From Sphingobacterium spiritivorum (GTDB lineage Bacteria; Bacteroidota; Bacteroidia; Sphingobacteriales; Sphingobacteriaceae): DNA of 64,000 nt. Both the position numbers and the translations under genes were made by a program. The stretch covers positions 4,402,001 to 4,466,000 of the forward strand of contig NZ_CP068082.1 in the NCBI RefSeq assembly GCF_016724845.1, written 5' to 3'. The notes under the pieces were generated by a model. That model was not told where the DNA came from. It searched no databases and worked only from the letters and a program-made list of their open reading frames with translations. Below are positions 60,652 to 64,000 of this stretch, piece by piece; the first letter of the stretch is position 1; each line of letters starts with the position of its first letter.

Positions 60652-61068
60652 TTATTTATTGTTAAAATATGAGGATAAATCCTGAATACTGATTTGATTT
60701 AAATAAGTAATATGTTGCTCTTCAATATCGTTGTAAACGATTGACAGGTAGCTGTTGATGTTTTTTCCCACCGGACAATTGGGATTCGGATTGTTGTATT
60801 TACCCTTTTCATCTGATGCCAATGTTGCTTTATAAACATCTGCCAGTGTTTTTTTGTTTATGTCTTCTGCTATTCGTACACCACCGTTTTTGCCTTCTTT
60901 GCTTATAACAAGTTGTGCTTCTTTGAGTTTTCTGATCTCTTTTCGTACAACTACCGGATTTACATTAATGCTTCCGGCTATATAGTCCGATGACAGCCAC
61001 GCATCACGCTCCAGCATCAGGAGGGCGATAATATGGGTAGCGGTGGCAAAATGTAAATTACTGAACAT
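60652..61068 (-). CDS. Rrf2-family transcriptional regulator (YwnA-like)
   Basis: A 138-residue winged-helix regulator starting at MFSNLHFATATHIIALL; an ATG at 61092 adds eight unconserved residues. SSDYIAGSINVNPVVVRKEIRKLKEAQLV is the DNA-binding helix set (split) and GGVRIAEDIN the wing. Only one Cys (NCPVGK) is present, so it lacks the three-Cys iron-sulfur site of IscR/NsrR and is probably a redox or small-molecule sensor. It precedes the oxidoreductase gene by 7 bases. Confidence 0.9.
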   Translation of the reverse strand: MFSNLHFATATHIIALLMLERDAWLSSDYIAGSINVNPVVVRKEIRKLKEAQLVISKEGKNGGVRIAEDINKKTLADVYKATLASDEKGKYNNPNPNCPVGKNINSYLSIVYNDIEEQHITYLNQISIQDLSSYFNNK

Positions 61069-61146
61069 GATTATTTTGTTTTTGTTATACAAATGTAGCA
61101 GTTAAAATTATACTGTAATAATTTTTGTTACAGTTTTGTTCAAAAA

Positions 61147-61174
61147 TTAACCTTCTATGACAATAGAAGGTTAA
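61147..61174 (-). terminator. Hairpin after the regulatory-domain gene
   Basis: Perfect 11-bp stem ttaaccttcta / tagaaggttaa with a 6-base loop and Ts after it on the minus strand, downstream of the gene ending at 61180. Confidence 0.75.
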
Positions 61175-61179
61175 CAGTT

Positions 61180-61881
61180 TTATTTTTTATTACTTTTATA
61201 CTTCTTGTATGAATCCAATACGTAGAGTTTCAGCGTTTCGTCGTTCACGGTTTCTATAAAGTCCAGTGATGGTCTGAATTGTTCTCTGAACAACGGAATC
61301 TCGTTCGCCTCAAGAGGAGTGAGGGAAGCAATGAGTTTGTCTGAGAATCTGCGGTCGATTATTCTGTTATTCTTTTCCAGAACCAGAATATCCAGATTTT
61401 TACGTGCAGTCTTTCCTTTTTTGCCAAAGATACGGGATGGAGATACCCGTATTCCACCCTGATACTGACTTGCATTTGCTACTTGTCCCTGTTCTTTAGC
61501 CTTTTTAATCTCTTCATCCAGTCTGGAATCTGTAAGACGTGTTACCAAAGCTTCATTAAGGACAATTGATTTGCCGTCACGCATCATATAGACACGCTGT
61601 ACGCCTTCCTGATACAGAAAAATGGTATCCGGGGTATAGCCGTTGACAAAAAGAGAAAGTCTTTCACCCATTGCGGCATCAATGCTAAATTTTCCGTCTT
61701 TATCAGAAAAAGACTTGACCGCTGATTTCAGGTTTTGTATGCTGACATTGGAGATTGGTTCACTGCTTTCCAAATCGTAGATTATACCATTTATCTTTTG
61801 CGCATAGGTATTGGCTACCATTATAAACAGGATTCCGATCATTCCGGATAGTTTCTTCAGTAAAGAGGACTTTAACAGCAT
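61180..61881 (-). CDS. Carboxypeptidase-regulatory-like domain protein, exported
   Basis: A 233-residue protein with a signal peptide (GILFIMVANTYAQ). Residues 29-100 resemble the carboxypeptidase-D regulatory-like domain (KINGIIYDLESSEPISNVSIQN, SFSDKDGKFSIDAAMGERLSLFVNGYTPDTI), usually found at the start of TonB receptors and surface proteins. The rest is charged and helical (RLDEEIKKAKEQGQV) with no recognised family. It lies 36 bases downstream of the M1 peptidase, same strand. Probably a Bacteroidota-specific envelope protein. Confidence 0.72.
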   Translation of the reverse strand: MLLKSSLLKKLSGMIGILFIMVANTYAQKINGIIYDLESSEPISNVSIQNLKSAVKSFSDKDGKFSIDAAMGERLSLFVNGYTPDTIFLYQEGVQRVYMMRDGKSIVLNEALVTRLTDSRLDEEIKKAKEQGQVANASQYQGGIRVSPSRIFGKKGKTARKNLDILVLEKNNRIIDRRFSDKLIASLTPLEANEIPLFREQFRPSLDFIETVNDETLKLYVLDSYKKYKSNKK

Positions 61882-61917
61882 AGTACGTTTGATTTTTTTC
61901 TTATAAAAGTACGAAAT

Positions 61918-63876
61918 CTATTTCTTAGACCAAGTGTTATTTTCGGGATTTATATCCGGATATACCTGATCCGGATCGATCACGACTGAGCTTAATTCTT
62001 CTTTAGAGTCTAAAAGAAAAGTCCACGAAGTATTACGTTGCCATATATCGACCGGTAATTTTTTGCGTATCTTTTTTCCGGATACTGTTGTCGCTTCTAT
62101 AACAACAGGCATAGGTAGTTTTTCAAGATTGTCTATAGTAATCAGCGCACCGTTAGCGGCATTGAATTTTGCATATTCTACTTTTCTGATGGCCTGATCC
62201 AGTTTCCAGTTATTGAGAAACCATCCTCTCCAAAACCAGCCCAGATTTTCTCCGGTTACATTTTCAATTGTTCGGAAGAAATCATTCGGGGTAGGATGCT
62301 TGAATGCCCAGTCGCGAATGTATGTTCGGAAGGCCTCGTCAAAACGTTCTGCACCGATTACTTCATCCCGCAACAAACGCAGACCAAAGCCTGGTTTGTA
62401 ATAAACCAGGGTGCCAATATTACGTTCCTGCATATTCTGCGGGGTAGACATAACAGGTTCCAGAGAAGGAGAGTTGAATCCCTGAGCCATTTTATTTCGG
62501 CTACCTATACTTTTATCATATTCACCTTTATTAAAGGCTTCCCGGGACAATCCGTTTATAAATGTATTAAATCCTTCGTCCATCCATCCGTGAAGACGTT
62601 CATTCGAACCGACTATCATCGGAAACCAGTTGTGCCCGAATTCGTGATCCGTTACTCCCCACAGTCCTGCATTTTTGGCTGAGGAACCGCAAAATGACAG
62701 GGCAGGATATTCCATGCCTCCAACATTAGAAGCCACATTTACGGCTACCGGATAGGGGTATTCAAACCATTTTTCTGAATAATATTCTATAGAAGATTTG
62801 GTATATTCAGTAGAGCGCGACCAGGCTTGCTGTCCGTCACTTTCCTTTGGATAGGCTGATATGGCCAGCGATTTTTTTCCACTTGGAAGGTTGATTTTTG
62901 CTGCATCAATAATAAATGCTTTCGAAGAAGCCCATGCTACGTCTCTGGCATTCTTTAACGAATACTTCCATGTCAGTTCTTTCTTTGCTGGTCTTGAGTT
63001 TTTATTTGCAACTTCAGCAGTACTACGGATGATCACCGTCTGATCAGAAGTTTGGGCCAGCTGATAACGCTTGAGTTGTTCTGCAGTCCACACTTCCTGA
63101 GGATTGAGCAGTTCACCTCCCATGACGACTATGTGATCAGCTGGTGCCGTGATTTCCACATTAAAATCCCCATATTCTAAGTAAAACTCTCCCGGACCGG
63201 AATAGGGATCTGTATTCCATCCTAATATGTCATCGTATACGGCCATACGCGGATACCACTGGGCAATAGCATAAATATCTCCGGCCGCAGTGGGGAGTAT
63301 TCCGGTTCTGTCAGCACCATACTGTGGCACAGTATAGGAATAATCAATCGTAAACTGTACTTGTCCTCCTTTTGGATCAAGCGGTTGTGGCAGTTTGATT
63401 TTCATACGCGTGTCGGAAACTTCGTATTTAAGATCCTTTCCATTAAGCTGAACAGATGTAAGATTGTATCCTCCCTCAAACTGTGATGCGGCATCTCCGT
63501 ACCGGCTATTGTTCAGAGGGACAGTGCTCTGCCCTCTGGAATCACTTTTAAACAGATTCTGATCAAGCTGCAGCCAGATATAATCCAGACGGTCCGGACT
63601 GTTGTTGGTATAGGTAATGGTGACGTTACCGCTTACTTTTTTATCGGTATCACTTAACCTGGCTTTTATGCTGTAACTGGCAGCATTTTGCCAGTACTGG
63701 TCTCCGGGTTTACCGCTTGCAGAGCGGTAGGAGTTGCCATTGGAAGTGTAAAACTGCGGGCTGAATGCTTGTGTATAATTATATCTGCTTGTATTGTCTT
63801 GAGCGACAGTCTCATTCAATTGAGAACAGATCAATGCTAAAGCTAAAGAAATCCCGGCGCAAGATTTTTTATTCAT
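61918..63876 (-). CDS. M1-family zinc aminopeptidase
   Basis: A 652-residue exported peptidase with a signal ending in NETVAQ. The zinc site HEFGHNW (His411, Glu412, His415) is followed 19 residues on by Glu434 in WMDEGF, matching gluzincins. GGMEYP replaces the usual GAMEN. An N-terminal saddle domain (residues 45-250) precedes it. It should trim N-terminal residues from peptides in the periplasm. Transcribed ahead of the regulatory-domain gene. Confidence 0.93.
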   Translation of the reverse strand: MNKKSCAGISLALALICSQLNETVAQDNTSRYNYTQAFSPQFYTSNGNSYRSASGKPGDQYWQNAASYSIKARLSDTDKKVSGNVTITYTNNSPDRLDYIWLQLDQNLFKSDSRGQSTVPLNNSRYGDAASQFEGGYNLTSVQLNGKDLKYEVSDTRMKIKLPQPLDPKGGQVQFTIDYSYTVPQYGADRTGILPTAAGDIYAIAQWYPRMAVYDDILGWNTDPYSGPGEFYLEYGDFNVEITAPADHIVVMGGELLNPQEVWTAEQLKRYQLAQTSDQTVIIRSTAEVANKNSRPAKKELTWKYSLKNARDVAWASSKAFIIDAAKINLPSGKKSLAISAYPKESDGQQAWSRSTEYTKSSIEYYSEKWFEYPYPVAVNVASNVGGMEYPALSFCGSSAKNAGLWGVTDHEFGHNWFPMIVGSNERLHGWMDEGFNTFINGLSREAFNKGEYDKSIGSRNKMAQGFNSPSLEPVMSTPQNMQERNIGTLVYYKPGFGLRLLRDEVIGAERFDEAFRTYIRDWAFKHPTPNDFFRTIENVTGENLGWFWRGWFLNNWKLDQAIRKVEYAKFNAANGALITIDNLEKLPMPVVIEATTVSGKKIRKKLPVDIWQRNTSWTFLLDSKEELSSVVIDPDQVYPDINPENNTWSKK

Positions 63877-63896
63877 AGTCTGTTTATAAAGTGGTA

Positions 63897-64000
63897 TTAT
63901 TTCAATTTCTGATTGTATTCGTCCTCGTCAAAACCTAAAATCAGACCTGAAGTATATTCAATGACAGGTCTTTTGATCATACTGGTATTTGCGATAAGTG
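63897..64000 (-). CDS. ArsC/Spx-like family protein, 3' end only
   Basis: The last 34 residues of a gene running off the window. LIANTSMIKRPVIEY and LILGFDEDEY match the C-terminus of the ArsC/Spx/YffB thioredoxin-fold family (NxxxIKRP...GF). The active-site Cys lies outside the window, so reductase versus regulator cannot be told. It ends 20 bases before the M1 gene and is probably transcribed with it. Confidence 0.75.
   Translation of the reverse strand, partial: LIANTSMIKRPVIEYTSGLILGFDEDEYNQKLK

Noticed and set aside
62296..62682. 128-residue antisense frame within the M1 peptidase
   Set aside because: Opposite a clearly coding, conserved region, with no recognisable motif.
1..64000. 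tRNA, rRNA, CRISPR, prophage, transposon or integron features
   Set aside because: Looked for tRNA T-arm patterns, repeated spacers, transposase or integrase motifs in gaps and coding regions; none convincing.

Overview
The window looks like a core-genome stretch of a Bacteroidota chromosome, most likely Sphingobacterium or a close relative such as Pedobacter. The evidence is the family content: Bacteroidetes-type GlmU-like nucleotidyltransferase, GH109, DUF4269, DUF4846, DUF4369-thioredoxin, an L31 of the zinc-free type, MqnC (futalosine menaquinone route), and a BlaB/IND-like B1 metallo-beta-lactamase. Promoters also fit the Bacteroidetes pattern TTG-N19-21-TAnnTTTG. No rRNA, tRNA, CRISPR array, transposase, integrase or prophage was seen. 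Most genes are intact and densely packed.

Layout. 0-5.3 kb (minus): lpxB, then a run aguB - B1 metallo-beta-lactamase - aguA - OprP-like porin, in which a resistance enzyme lies between the two agmatine-to-putrescine genes. 5.4-8.9 kb: GH109 glycosidase divergent from an N-acetylhexosamine-kinase-like gene and a CBM9-like gene, with two LacI-type operators between them. A third operator lies before a GH29 fucosidase at 26.1 kb, suggesting one glycan-salvage regulon. 8.9-16.6 kb: housekeeping genes (rpmE2, glmU-like, tpiA, prmA, mpl-like, an XRE regulator, a 55-residue acidic protein, scpB, mqnC). 16.7-25.8 kb: MFS pump, WYL regulator, dinB, algH/yqgE, pdxH, an isolated nuoC-nuoD pair, and a candidate small RNA just after nuoD. 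26-33 kb: fucosidase, TlpA-like thioredoxin, two pirins, three GNATs, DUF4269.

33-43 kb is an efflux-rich block: an RND adaptor, a 1521-residue RND permease fused to its outer-membrane factor, a CynX-type MFS with AraC regulator, and two SMR proteins (EmrE-type and Gdx/SugE-type) with a Crp/Fnr regulator. 43-51 kb: monomeric isocitrate dehydrogenase, PhnA, YpfJ-type metallopeptidase, a LuxE-like adenylating enzyme, fabG and mqo. 50.8-52.9 kb: a clear TPP riboswitch controls a PnuC-family transporter (so probably PnuT, thiamine) and apparently an acyl-CoA-dehydrogenase-like flavoprotein. 53-64 kb: NlpE, UspA, DUF4846, 2H phosphoesterase, sugar acetyltransferase, pepD, amino-acid permease, an Rrf2/oxidoreductase pair, a carboxypeptidase-regulatory-like protein, an M1 peptidase and the 3' end of an ArsC/Spx-like gene.

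The observations most worth a second look are the permease/outer-membrane-factor fusion that keeps an internal lipoprotein signal, the flavoprotein under TPP-riboswitch control, the candidate small RNA after nuoD, the metallo-beta-lactamase inside the agmatine operon, and the shared LacI-type operators. All assignments are by eye from sequence; no database search was run.
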